Assembly: GCA_019637755.1 (NCBI GenBank)
Contig: JAHBVC010000002.1
Location: forward strand, 611,865 to 675,864
Direction: 5' to 3'
Origin: Anaerolineales bacterium
GTDB taxonomy: Bacteria; Chloroflexota; Anaerolineae; Anaerolineales; UBA11579
Length of the DNA: 64,000 nt
This document shows positions 18,704 through 26,234 of this stretch, piece after piece. A program made the translations under genes and the position numbers. Under the pieces are notes generated by a model. The model did not search any database. It was not told where the DNA came from and saw only the letters and a list, made by a program, of their open reading frames with translations. How positions within the stretch are numbered: the first letter of the stretch is position 1; every line of letters starts with the position of its first letter.

Positions 18704-18709
18704 ATTATA
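18704..18709 (-). promoter_or_regulatory. -10 box of rnd
   Basis: TATAAT on the minus strand, 9 nt upstream of the start codon. Confidence 0.5.
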
Positions 18710-18811
18710 TGTAAGAAAGCGCGCCGAGATGGATGAATGCGCAACTGCATGCGCATGACATGCAGCCGCATGCGGTACGTGGTTTTTCGCTTTGCACGGC
18801 GCGGCTGCTTG

Positions 18812-18817
18812 TATACT
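18812..18817 (+). promoter_or_regulatory. -10 box of the trmH-like operon
   Basis: TATACT, 8 nt before ATG 18826. The expected transcription start falls at or 1-2 nt before the start codon. Confidence 0.5.
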
Positions 18818-18825
18818 GAGTTTCT

Positions 18826-19554
18826 ATGAATTCGCTGGTTCTCGAAGGCTGGGTTTCCGTGCTGGCGGCGCTGCAAGCAGCCTGCCGCCCGCTCGACGCG
18901 CTGTATGTGCAGCAGGGCAAAGAGGTGCGCAACCTGGGCATGATCGAACGCCTGGCGGCTGAGCAACAAGTGGCGCTGAAGTTCGTGGCCACCGAGGAGA
19001 TCGACGGCCTGGTACAAGGCCGCAGCCACGGCGGCATCGTGGCTCTGGCGGGCGAGCGGCGCTTTGCGCCGCTGGCAGCGCTGGCTGAGGCGCCGGGCTG
19101 GGTGGTGATGCTGGATGGCGTGGAAGACCCCTACAACTACGGGCAAGCCATCCGCGCCCTGTATGCCGCCGGCGCCAGCGGGCTGGTAGCGCCGCTGCGC
19201 AATTGGGATAGCGCGCTGAACGTAGTCACGCGGGCCAGCGCCGGCGCCAGCGAGCACATGCTCACGGCGCGCGCGGATGTGCTAGAGGCCCTAGCCTTCT
19301 TCAAGGCGCACGGCTACCGCTGCCTGGCGGCAGCCAAGGCGCCGGGCAGCCTGCCGTTGCACGCCGCCGACCTGCGCGGGCCGCTATTCCTGCTGATCGG
19401 CGGTGAACGGCGGGGGCTCAACGCCGCCGCCCTGGCCCAGTGTGACGGCCTGCTCAGCATCCCCTATGGGCGCGAATTCAAGGCCGAGCTGGACGTTACC
19501 TCTTCCACTGCGGCGATCGCTTTTGAGGTTTTACGACAACGGAGTCAAAAATGA
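18826..19554 (+). CDS. SpoU/TrmH-family RNA 2'-O-methyltransferase
   Basis: 242 aa. N-terminal substrate-binding domain, then SPOUT motifs: DGVEDPYNYGQAIRALYAAG (motif 1), LIGGERRGL (motif 2), and ELDVTSSTAAIAFEVL (motif 3). It methylates 2'-OH in tRNA or rRNA; the exact target is not readable. First of a three-gene operon with 4-nt overlaps. No Shine-Dalgarno, in line with a leaderless message. Confidence 0.9.
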   Translation: MNSLVLEGWVSVLAALQAACRPLDALYVQQGKEVRNLGMIERLAAEQQVALKFVATEEIDGLVQGRSHGGIVALAGERRFAPLAALAEAPGWVVMLDGVEDPYNYGQAIRALYAAGASGLVAPLRNWDSALNVVTRASAGASEHMLTARADVLEALAFFKAHGYRCLAAAKAPGSLPLHAADLRGPLFLLIGGERRGLNAAALAQCDGLLSIPYGREFKAELDVTSSTAAIAFEVLRQRSQK

Positions 19555-20093
19555 AGCACTATGTCGCGTTGCTGCGCGGTATCAATCTCGGCAAGCGCCG
19601 CGTGAAAATGGAAGAATTGCGCGCCATGTTCGAGCGCATGGGCCACAGCGGTGTGCGCACCCTGCAGGCCTCAGGCAACGTAGTATTCGCCAGTAAAAAC
19701 GGCGACCATGCCACGCTGGCGGCAGCCATCGAGGCACAGATTGTGCAAACGTTTGGCTTCGATTCGCCCACCCTGGTGGTCAGCGCTGCCGAGATCGCCG
19801 CACTGATAAAACGAGATCCGTTTGCCAAAGAGACTTTGTCCGCAGGCAGCCGTACGCACATCACCTTTCTGACACAGCCACTGGGCAAAAACCGCTCACT
19901 GCCCTACATCGCACCAGATAAGAGCTTCCGTATCTTCCCTGCTGGCAGCCACCAATTGGCCTGCGTAGTAGAACCCACCACCAGCAGCTTGAGCTATATG
20001 GATTATCTCGGCAAGCAATTTGGTGAAGAGGCCACCACGCGCACCTGGAAGACCGTGCAAAAGCTCCACGATCTGCTCAGTGAAGCTGGATGA
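19551..20093 (+). CDS. DUF1697 family protein
   Basis: 180 aa. DUF1697: the N-terminal block has YVALLRGINLGK and LQASGNVVF, with VVEPTTSSLSYMDYLGKQF at the end. Bacterial DUF1697 proteins have no assigned activity; the N-terminal half looks like a small alpha/beta fold. ATG overlaps the preceding stop by 4 nt. Middle gene of the operon with TrmH and the YdeI-like protein; a shared role in RNA or stress response is a guess. Confidence 0.85.
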   Translation: MKHYVALLRGINLGKRRVKMEELRAMFERMGHSGVRTLQASGNVVFASKNGDHATLAAAIEAQIVQTFGFDSPTLVVSAAEIAALIKRDPFAKETLSAGSRTHITFLTQPLGKNRSLPYIAPDKSFRIFPAGSHQLACVVEPTTSSLSYMDYLGKQFGEEATTRTWKTVQKLHDLLSEAG

Positions 20094-20650
20094 AGCCAGT
20101 ATTCTTCGTCTCCAGCGCGGCGCTACGCCAATGGCTCGCCGAACATCATAAGAGCGCCACTGAACTCTGGGTGGGCATGTACAAAAAGCACACCGGCAAG
20201 CCCAGCATCACCTGGCCCGAAGTGGTGGATCAGGTGCTGTGCTTTGGCTGGATCGATGGCATTCGCAAGCGCATCGACGACGAGAGTTTCACCAATCGCA
20301 TCACACCGCGCCGCAAGGGCAGCCACTGGAGCGCGATTAACCTCAAACGCGTGCAGGAATTGCACGCGCTAGGGCTGATGACGCCAGCCGGCCTGCAGGC
20401 CTACGAACAACGCGATCCGGCGCGCAGCCAACAGTATTCGTTTGAGCAGCGCCAGATGCAATGGCCCGCGGGGTTGGCGGCAGCCTTCAAGCACAATGCA
20501 GGCGCGTGGGCCTACTTCAACGCCCAGCCGCCGGGCTACCAAAAGACGATGACCTGGTGGGTGATCAGCGCCAAACGCGAGGAAACGCAATGGCGCCGCT
20601 TACAGCGCCTGATCGAAGCCAGCGCCCAGGGTGAACGCCTGAACGTATAG
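20090..20650 (+). CDS. YdeI/OmpD-associated family protein
   Basis: 186 aa. Conserved blocks ELWVGMYKKHTG, VLCFGWIDGIRKRID and RRKGSHWSAINLKRV are those of the YdeI/OmpD-associated (bacteriocin-protection) family. The precise function is unknown. It overlaps the DUF1697 gene by 4 nt and stops 1 nt before the stop of the convergent SUMF1-domain gene. Confidence 0.85.
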   Translation: MKPVFFVSSAALRQWLAEHHKSATELWVGMYKKHTGKPSITWPEVVDQVLCFGWIDGIRKRIDDESFTNRITPRRKGSHWSAINLKRVQELHALGLMTPAGLQAYEQRDPARSQQYSFEQRQMQWPAGLAAAFKHNAGAWAYFNAQPPGYQKTMTWWVISAKREETQWRRLQRLIEASAQGERLNV

Positions 20651-20651
20651 T

Positions 20652-22246
20652 TTAGGGCGCGGCGACCACGGCGCAGCGAAAGCCAACGCCATGGCCATAC
20701 TTATTGATCTCAAACGAGTCGTGGAACCCCGCACTGGCCAGCGCGCCATCCCAGCTATAGCTTCCGCCGCGCACCACTTTTAGAAAGTACTCGCCTTCGT
20801 AATTCTCCGGGCCGGGCGGGTTGATCGCCGGGGAGATCTCATAGTAGCGCTCATGGAACCAGTCGTTGACCCATTCATACACATTGCCGGCCATATCCAG
20901 CGCGCCGTAGGGGCTGGCGCCCGCCGGAAACTTGCCCACATAGGTCACATCGCCAAAAGCGTAGCTCACGTTAGCATGCCGGCTGGAGGGGAGCTGGTCA
21001 CCCACGGGAAGAGCCGCCCATCGGTGCCGCGGGCCGCCTTTTCCCACTCCGCTTCCGTGGGCAAGCGCCCACCTGCCCATTGGCAATAGGCATTGGCCAT
21101 ATGCCAATCCACATTGATCACCGGGGCGTCCTGATCCAGCGGGTTGTCATAGTAATTGCGCATGGTCACCGAAGACAGGCGGTACGGTGGCCGGCAGGCA
21201 CCATCGCTGACACATAGTTTGTACTGAGCCACCGTCACTTCGGTGCGATAGATCCAGAACTCATCCAGCCACACCGCATGCACCGGTTTGGAGTTTGCAA
21301 ACACATTGGTGGTGCACAGCACGCAGCGCGAAAACAGATCATTGATCTGCACTTCGGTAAGCCCCATGCTGAATTCCCCAGCAGGGACCCGCACCAACGC
21401 CTGGCCATCGATCGTATTCTCAGCCTCATTAGAAGATTGGATCAGGAGTGACGGCGCCGCCACCACAGCCAGCGGCGTAGGCGTGTTGAGCACATACAGT
21501 GGCGTCGCCGTTACCACCACCGGCTCTTTGATGATCGTAGGCGTCTTCGAGCTGGCCACCGTGTAGGTGAACTGGAAGGCCTCTGCCTGCGAGAGGCCGT
21601 GGATCGGGCTACCGATGCTCCAGTTGTTTTCACGCCGCAACGACACCACTTGCACATCCACCGGCTCCATGCGCACCAGATATTCCATCACCGGTTGCGA
21701 ACCCAGGCTGCTGGCCTGGCTAAACACCAGGTCCCACATATCGGGCAGCTGCAAACCCAGGCTCACCACATCCCCCAGCAGGTCATTGACGGCTTCCAAC
21801 ACCTGTTGGTCAACGACATTCGAGCGCACCACCAGTATAGTTACATCCAGCTTTTCATCCAGCGTATCCAGTTTCACCGAACCGGCGTAGCGATCAAACA
21901 TGATCGTGTCACCGGCTTGGACGCGGTAGACATCCTCTTCAAACGGAAAGTGATAGCCCCAGGGCAGGGTTTTGCCATCCTGAAAGATGACATAGATCTG
22001 AATGCCATCCAGGCTTGCTTCGCTTTCCTGCAACACTTCAAGGCTGTTGAGATCAAAAATGATGTATTCGTTGTCCGCTACTGTGCCGGATGCCTGCACC
22101 ATGGTGGGGGCAGCGGCGAAGGCATTGGCATCCACCGTGGTGGGGGCCTCAATGCGTAGCAGGCGCAGGACAAACAGAAAGATGGCGAGACATACGGGCA
22201 AGACGTAACGAAAGAAGGCCTTCTTATCCAGTTTCCACCCATGCAT
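20652..22246 (-). pseudogene. SUMF1/FGE-sulfatase-domain protein, single-base frameshift
   Basis: Two reading frames give one continuous SUMF1 protein. The first (22246 to 20966) has an N-terminal membrane segment (about residues 10-26), a region unlike known families, and the domain start (VRVPAGEFSMG) through RLPTEAEWEKAARGTD and LFPW. The second frame, from about 21003 to 20652, supplies GDQLPSSRHANVSY, GALDMAGNVYEWVNDWF and RGGSYSWDG to the end. The join is a G-run at 21001-21003, where one base appears missing. The combined length fits a 531-residue protein. The C-terminus lacks the FGE cysteine pair, so formylglycine generation is unlikely. TACAAT lies 7 nt before ATG 22246. This may be a sequencing error or a true mutation. 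Confidence 0.8.
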
Positions 22247-22253
22247 GCCCCAA

Positions 22254-22259
22254 ATTGTA
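22254..22259 (-). promoter_or_regulatory. -10 box of the SUMF1-domain gene
   Basis: TACAAT on the minus strand, 7 nt upstream of ATG 22246; leaderless layout. Confidence 0.5.
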
Positions 22260-22272
22260 AACTAGCTGGCCC

Positions 22273-22307
22273 AAAAAAAAAGCGCAGGCTTGCCGCCTGC
22301 GCTTTTT
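22273..22307 (-). terminator. terminator after the small hypothetical gene
   Basis: 9-bp GC-rich stem (22281-22289 with 22295-22303) with extra A-T pairs and a T run on the minus strand. It follows the stop at 22320 and lies just upstream of the next promoter. Confidence 0.85.
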
Positions 22308-22319
22308 GCTTGTGAGGGG

Positions 22320-22673
22320 TTATACGATCGGTGCGCCTTCCAGCCAATCCTGCGGCAGGTCACCGCGGCCTTCACCCAGTACCAGAAAGGTGCCCCGGTG
22401 AGTCTTCTTGAGGTTCACTCGCGCCCCGAGCTCAAATTCGGAGGCCCACTGCTCGCGCCGGTCACCGATATAGAAGCGCTTGCCCGCTTGCAGGCGCTGG
22501 ATCAGCGCGTCACGGTCAAGCAGCACGGTGTCGGACCAGGTAGGGCCGCGGCGCTCATAGGCACGCACCCAGACGAGCTGCCCATTGGCATCCAGGTGGA
22601 TCGCCTCGATCACCCCGTGGGCTTTGCGGTTGTTACGAACGTAGTTTTTTGTTTTCAGCATAGTTTTCAACAT
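22320..22673 (-). CDS. hypothetical protein linked to tRNA-Pro
   Basis: 117 aa, not recognised: a basic N-terminus (MLKTMLKTKNYVRNN), then VWVRAYERRG and VLLDRDALIQRLQAGKRFYIGDRR, beta-rich with no membrane segment. The start is 3 nt after the 3' end of tRNA-Pro, without a Shine-Dalgarno. If the transcript comes from the tRNA promoter, tRNA 3'-end cleavage would leave a near-leaderless message starting CCUAUG. ATG 22661 (113 aa) is the alternative. Confidence 0.65.
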   Translation of the reverse strand: MLKTMLKTKNYVRNNRKAHGVIEAIHLDANGQLVWVRAYERRGPTWSDTVLLDRDALIQRLQAGKRFYIGDRREQWASEFELGARVNLKKTHRGTFLVLGEGRGDLPQDWLEGAPIV

Positions 22674-22676
22674 AGG

Positions 22677-22750
22677 TCGGGGTGGGCGGATTCGAACCGC
22701 CGACCACCGCGTCCCAAACGCGGTGCGCTGCCAGGCTGCGCTACACCCCG
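22677..22750 (-). tRNA. tRNA-Pro(UGG)
   Basis: 74 nt including the discriminator A. Acceptor CGGGGTG/CACCCCG, anticodon stem CCGCG/CGCGG with loop TTTGGGA (anticodon TGG), T-loop TTCGAATCC. CCA is not encoded. Confidence 0.95.
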
Positions 22751-22760
22751 CAGCCAACAC

Positions 22761-22766
22761 AGTATA
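22761..22766 (-). promoter_or_regulatory. -10 box of tRNA-Pro
   Basis: TATACT on the minus strand, 10 nt before the mature 5' end of the tRNA. Confidence 0.45.
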
Positions 22767-22878
22767 CCAATACAGTGAAGGCCAGCGCCGTTAACCAAGC
22801 GCTGATAAGACGCTGATCGATTTCTTACGCAGGCGGGCTATGCTCTGGCCATCACATCCTATCAATGGAGATGAACCG

Positions 22879-23265
22879 ATGATGACCCTATACCTTAACC
22901 CCCGCACCCGCCGCTTCAGCCAAACGCGCACCCCCGGCGTGCATGTGCCCGTGGACGTCAGCGCCAATGGCGACGAATACTTGCTGCGTGCCTATCTGCC
23001 CGGCCTAAAAGCCGAGGATTTGCAGATCGAGGTGCTGGAGAACACCATCACCCTGCAAGGCGAGTTTCCTCACCCCGTATTGGAGGAAAACGAGCAGTTG
23101 CTGCTGAGCGAGCTGCCCAGCGGGCGCTTTGAGCGCACCCTGCGCTTGCCCAGCGACCTGGATGCCGAGCACGCCCAGGCAGAAATGCACGATGGCTTGC
23201 TGACCCTGCGCCTGGCCAAGGCCGAGCACGCCAAGAGCAAGAAGATTGCCGTGCTAGCCAAGTAA
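22879..23265 (+). CDS. Hsp20/alpha-crystallin small heat shock protein
   Basis: 128 aa. The alpha-crystallin domain covers most of the protein: VPVDVSANGDEYLLRAYLPGL at the start, the conserved ENTITLQGEF and HDGLLTLRLAKAE near the end. It binds unfolded proteins under heat stress without ATP. ATG 22879 is chosen (GGAG 8 nt upstream) over an earlier in-frame ATG. Monocistronic with its own terminator. Confidence 0.92.
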   Translation: MMTLYLNPRTRRFSQTRTPGVHVPVDVSANGDEYLLRAYLPGLKAEDLQIEVLENTITLQGEFPHPVLEENEQLLLSELPSGRFERTLRLPSDLDAEHAQAEMHDGLLTLRLAKAEHAKSKKIAVLAK

Positions 23266-23295
23266 CTTGGCCCAGTCAATTTACTGGCACTAGCC

Positions 23296-23327
23296 AAAAA
23301 AAGCCGAGCGACGCTCGGCTTTTTTTT
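23296..23327 (+). terminator. hsp20 terminator
   Basis: GCCGAGC/GCTCGGC stem, A7 before and T8 after, directly downstream of the Hsp20 stop. Confidence 0.9.
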
Positions 23328-23357
23328 GTGCCCTTCACCACGGCCAATCACATCCGC

Positions 23358-23363
23358 TATACT
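23358..23363 (+). promoter_or_regulatory. -10 box of the two-gene membrane operon
   Basis: TATACT, 6 nt before ATG 23370. TTCACC 18 nt upstream could be a weak -35. Confidence 0.5.
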
Positions 23364-23369
23364 AGGGGT

Positions 23370-23813
23370 ATGCGCCGTGACCCCCTGCATAGCGAAGATC
23401 TGTTTGGCGCCGCGCGCCATCCGCTGGCCCGCCGGCGCCATGTACGCCAGGTATGGCTGCAAATTGCCCTGCCGTTAGGCCTGGGTGGGCTGTTGGGCGG
23501 TGCCGGGCTATATACCCTGCTGGCCGCCAACGTGGGCAATGCGGCCCGCGCCGCACAAGTGGCCACGCTGTTCCTGGCCATCCCGCTGATTCTGATCGGC
23601 GTGATCCTCCTGGTGGCCTTAGTCGCCGCGATCTATTTCACGGCACGTGCCATGCGCTGGATCCCCGAACACACCATCTACCTGCATCGTCGGCTGCAGC
23701 AAGCCAACCACGCCGTTCTGCGCGGTGCCGATTACGCCGCTAAACCCATGCTGGCGGCACAAAGTTGGGGCGAGGCACTACGCCGCGTCTTTCAAAGGGA
23801 GCGTTTGCGATGA
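23370..23813 (+). CDS. small integral membrane protein, unknown
   Basis: 147 aa, not recognised. Basic N-terminus, then two membrane segments (about residues 33-53 and 66-96) and an amphipathic basic C-terminus. The -10 box 6 nt upstream decides ATG 23370 over the upstream in-frame start. The next gene overlaps it by 4 nt, so the pair forms an operon, perhaps a two-component membrane module; no function can be claimed. Confidence 0.6.
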   Translation: MRRDPLHSEDLFGAARHPLARRRHVRQVWLQIALPLGLGGLLGGAGLYTLLAANVGNAARAAQVATLFLAIPLILIGVILLVALVAAIYFTARAMRWIPEHTIYLHRRLQQANHAVLRGADYAAKPMLAAQSWGEALRRVFQRERLR

Positions 23814-24007
23814 GAAAAAGCAACAGCCTGCTGGCAGTGAGCGCGGTCTTGGGCGCCGTGATGGGCTTGGCCACCGGCGTTTTGCTGCTGCGCCGCGCCG
23901 AGCAACGCGGTAGCGAAGTCGCCATCACCAGCGGCGAAGGGCTGAGCATCGGCCTGCTGGTTTTTGGCCTGCTGCGCCAGATCGCTCAGTTGGGCGACGA
24001 GAGCTAA
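23810..24007 (+). CDS. small YtxH-like membrane protein
   Basis: 65 aa. An N-terminal helix with a glycine-rich pattern (SAVLGAVMGLATGVLLLRR) resembles YtxH-type envelope proteins. A second hydrophobic stretch (SIGLLVFGLLRQIAQL) follows. ATGA overlaps the upstream stop; AAGGGAG lies about 8 nt ahead. Partner of the preceding membrane protein. Function unknown. Confidence 0.6.
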   Translation: MRKSNSLLAVSAVLGAVMGLATGVLLLRRAEQRGSEVAITSGEGLSIGLLVFGLLRQIAQLGDES

Positions 24008-24032
24008 GAACCCACGCACTTCAAGTATTCGT

Positions 24033-24062
24033 AAAAAAAGCAGACCGCAAGTCTGCTTTTTT
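24033..24062 (+). terminator. terminator of the small membrane operon
   Basis: 12-bp stem (24034-24045 with 24051-24062) ending in a T run. Confidence 0.9.
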
Positions 24063-24131
24063 GTTGATTGCACCGCCGAGTGAAAGAAACGACAGATGCG
24101 CTGGCCTGGTTCGCGGATCCCCCTGCTCATC

Positions 24132-24137
24132 TATAAT
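24132..24137 (+). promoter_or_regulatory. -10 box of the PfkB-like gene
   Basis: TATAAT, 7 nt before ATG 24145; leaderless layout. Confidence 0.6.
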
Positions 24138-24144
24138 CCGCTGC

Positions 24145-25155
24145 ATGAGCATAGCCCCCTCCTGTCTGTTATTTGGCCGCATTGAACGCGAAACGATCCT
24201 CAACGCCGAAGGCAAAGCCCTGATCGATGAACCCGGCGGCAATCTGCTGTATGCCGCGGCGGCCTACCAGGTGTGGGGCGAAGTGCCCGGCCTGGTGTGC
24301 CGGGTGGGCAATGATTTCCCGCGCGAATGGGAGCAGGCCTTGCAGGCCCAACGCCTGGATACGCGTGGTATCCAGCGGCTGGACACGGCTTACGATCTCC
24401 GCCGTTTCATCGCCTATAGTGACGTAGTCACCGCGCACGGCGAAAATCCCATCAAGCATTTTGCGCGCCGCTCCCTGCCCTTTCCCAAGGGACTGCTGGG
24501 CTACCAGGCGCCGGTGGAACACTTGGACTCGAAGCGCAGCCGGGATGTGCTTTCGTTGCGTGCCGAAGACGTGCCCGCTGCCTTTCAGGGGGCGGCCGCC
24601 GCACATCTCTGCCCGCTGGATTTTTTTAGTCACAAATTGCTGCCTGCGGCCTTGCGAGAGCAAGGCACGCATACGATCACCCTGGACGCCGGGCGAGGCT
24701 ACATGCATCCTGACTTTCTGGCCGAGATCCCCGAGCTGGTCAACGGCCTGACGGTGTTCCTCACCAGCGAAGAACGCCTGCTGACCCTGTTCGCCAACCG
24801 CACCCAAGAGATCTGGAAGCTGATCGATACCCTGGGGAGCTTTAACTGCAAAGCCGTGGTGGTGCACAGCTTGCATCGCGGCCAATGGCTGCTGGATGTG
24901 GATGCGCACAAGCGCTACCAGATCCCGCCCTATCCGGCGCGGTTGAGCGATGTCACCCATGCCGGCAGCAGCTTTTGCGGCGGGTTCATTGCCGGCTTGC
25001 AACGCACACAAGACTTCCTGCGGGCCACTCTCTACGGAAACGCGCTGCAATCGCTGGCCATGGAGGGCAGCGGTGCGGCCTATGTCAGCGACACCCTGCC
25101 TGGCTTGGCCGAATCGCGCCTGCAATCCCTAGCCGCAGCCGTACAGAGCCTCTAG
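24145..25155 (+). CDS. PfkB/ribokinase-like protein with altered active site
   Basis: 336 aa. The ribokinase fold is recognisable: N-terminal GGNLLYAAAAYQVWGE, then VCRVGNDFPREWE and the C-terminal HAGSSFCGGFIAGLQ that corresponds to the family signature DTxGAGDxFxGGF. The catalytic Asp of GAGD is replaced (HAGS), so sugar kinase activity is doubtful unless another residue serves. It could be a pseudo-kinase or bind nucleotides. Strong -10 box 7 nt before ATG 24145 selects that start; terminator 25189-25213 follows. Monocistronic. Confidence 0.75.
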   Translation: MSIAPSCLLFGRIERETILNAEGKALIDEPGGNLLYAAAAYQVWGEVPGLVCRVGNDFPREWEQALQAQRLDTRGIQRLDTAYDLRRFIAYSDVVTAHGENPIKHFARRSLPFPKGLLGYQAPVEHLDSKRSRDVLSLRAEDVPAAFQGAAAAHLCPLDFFSHKLLPAALREQGTHTITLDAGRGYMHPDFLAEIPELVNGLTVFLTSEERLLTLFANRTQEIWKLIDTLGSFNCKAVVVHSLHRGQWLLDVDAHKRYQIPPYPARLSDVTHAGSSFCGGFIAGLQRTQDFLRATLYGNALQSLAMEGSGAAYVSDTLPGLAESRLQSLAAAVQSL

Positions 25156-25188
25156 GCTCGCCCAAGCACCTCAATCATATAAATGAGC

Positions 25189-25217
25189 AAAAGAGCGGCA
25201 AATGCCGCTCTTTTTGT
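25189..25217 (+). terminator. terminator of the PfkB-like gene
   Basis: 11-bp stem (25190-25200 with 25203-25213), GAGCGGCA-type, ending in a T5 run. Confidence 0.85.
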
Positions 25218-25266
25218 GTTTTAGGGGCTGATACCTTTCAGTTCTGCAAAGAGTACCCTACTACTA

Positions 25267-25343
25267 TAGAATAAATACTTCATACTAACTAAAATCTAAC
25301 TACAAATCGAGTTCTCCTCAAACTCGAAGGAAGGTTAGATAGT
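25267..25343 (+). promoter_or_regulatory. promoter and structured 5' leader of the sortase-like gene
   Basis: Candidate -10 TAGAAT (25267-25272). Downstream, an outer stem ATCTAAC/GTTAGAT (25294-25300 with 25334-25340) encloses an internal loop holding the Shine-Dalgarno AAGGAAGG, an inner stem CGAGTT/AACTCG (25309-25314 with 25322-25327) and a loop CTCCTCA that could pair with a Shine-Dalgarno. The pairing could control translation start. Confidence 0.5.
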
Positions 25344-26153
25344 ATGAAATCGCTCAGCATCCTCGTTTTCCTCGGTACCCTTTCCGCACTTATCTTCGGA
25401 GCCATGTTCGCCATCAAACCCGTTTCGGCCCAAGCGGCCGCCCCCAGCGATCCGCCTGCCCCTCAAAGCGAGACAGTGCTCGCCCCGGTAACCGGCGCCG
25501 AGGCCCCCCAGAAGGGCGGCCCGGCCGCCGCTGACCCCGGTGCCGTGCTGGCCCAGGCTTTCGTGATCAACCTGCAGAAGGACCGCAGCGCCCCCGCCGT
25601 AGACACGACCCCCGTGGCGGCGGCTGAAAGCGCCGCGGCGCCGGCCCCTGCACAGGCCACCACCTTGCAAAGCTTCGCCAGCTCGGTGAGCAACGGCAAC
25701 GCCGGCCAGGTTGCCGGTATCTATGTCGAAGGTGTAATGGCCTATGGCGTTGCCAGCCAGGGCGGTAACGCCGCCTTCGTCAGCGAGCAGCCCAATGTGG
25801 TGACGCAGTTCGGCCTGGCCGCGCAGTACGGCAGCCAGGGCTTTCTGGCGCACAACTACCTGGCCGGCGGCGCCTTCGCCCAGATCAGCAACGGCCAGGT
25901 AATTACCCTGGTCTACGGGGATGGCAGCTCGCGTGATTTCCAAGTGACCGGTACGCAACGCTACCAGGCCTTGTCGCCCGACTCCACCCAATCCGCCTTC
26001 GTTGACCTGAACAGCGGCGATCAACTCTCCGCTTCAAGCCTGTTTCACAAAGTGTATAACCAGGATAACGCCCTGGTGCTGCAGACCTGCATTGAGCGGG
26101 ATGGCATCAGCACCTGGGGCCGCCTGTTCATTACCGCAGTCCCGCTTAGCTGA
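25344..26153 (+). CDS. secreted sortase-like protein
   Basis: 269 aa. Signal peptide with a signal-peptidase site near residue 30 (VSAQA), then an Ala/Pro-rich linker containing LAPVTGAEAP and a C-terminal domain. That domain keeps the sortase residues: His170 in LLAHNYLAGG, Cys249 in LVLQTC, Arg260 in STWGRLFI. The C-to-R distance is 11 residues. A homologous block (SVSNGNAGQVAGIYVEG) precedes it, also present in the protein at 49230. A second protein of the same kind and a true sortase (26235-26990) are in the window. It may be an extracellular transpeptidase or a regulator. Separated from the sortase by a bidirectional terminator. Confidence 0.7.
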   Translation: MKSLSILVFLGTLSALIFGAMFAIKPVSAQAAAPSDPPAPQSETVLAPVTGAEAPQKGGPAAADPGAVLAQAFVINLQKDRSAPAVDTTPVAAAESAAAPAPAQATTLQSFASSVSNGNAGQVAGIYVEGVMAYGVASQGGNAAFVSEQPNVVTQFGLAAQYGSQGFLAHNYLAGGAFAQISNGQVITLVYGDGSSRDFQVTGTQRYQALSPDSTQSAFVDLNSGDQLSASSLFHKVYNQDNALVLQTCIERDGISTWGRLFITAVPLS

Positions 26154-26193
26154 GCGAGCTTCTTCCTACCGAGGAACGGGACTGGTTCCCCTG

Positions 26194-26225
26194 AAAAATC
26201 CCCGCTTGAGGAGGCGGGGATTTTT
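26194..26225. terminator. bidirectional terminator
   Basis: 12-bp stem (26194-26205 with 26214-26225) with A/T runs on both sides, between convergent genes. Confidence 0.9.
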
Positions 26226-26234
26226 CTTTGCCGG

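Noticed and set aside
20652..21107. Separate 151-residue gene
   Set aside because: It is the C-terminal part of the SUMF1 domain in a shifted frame; its own start lacks any initiation signal.
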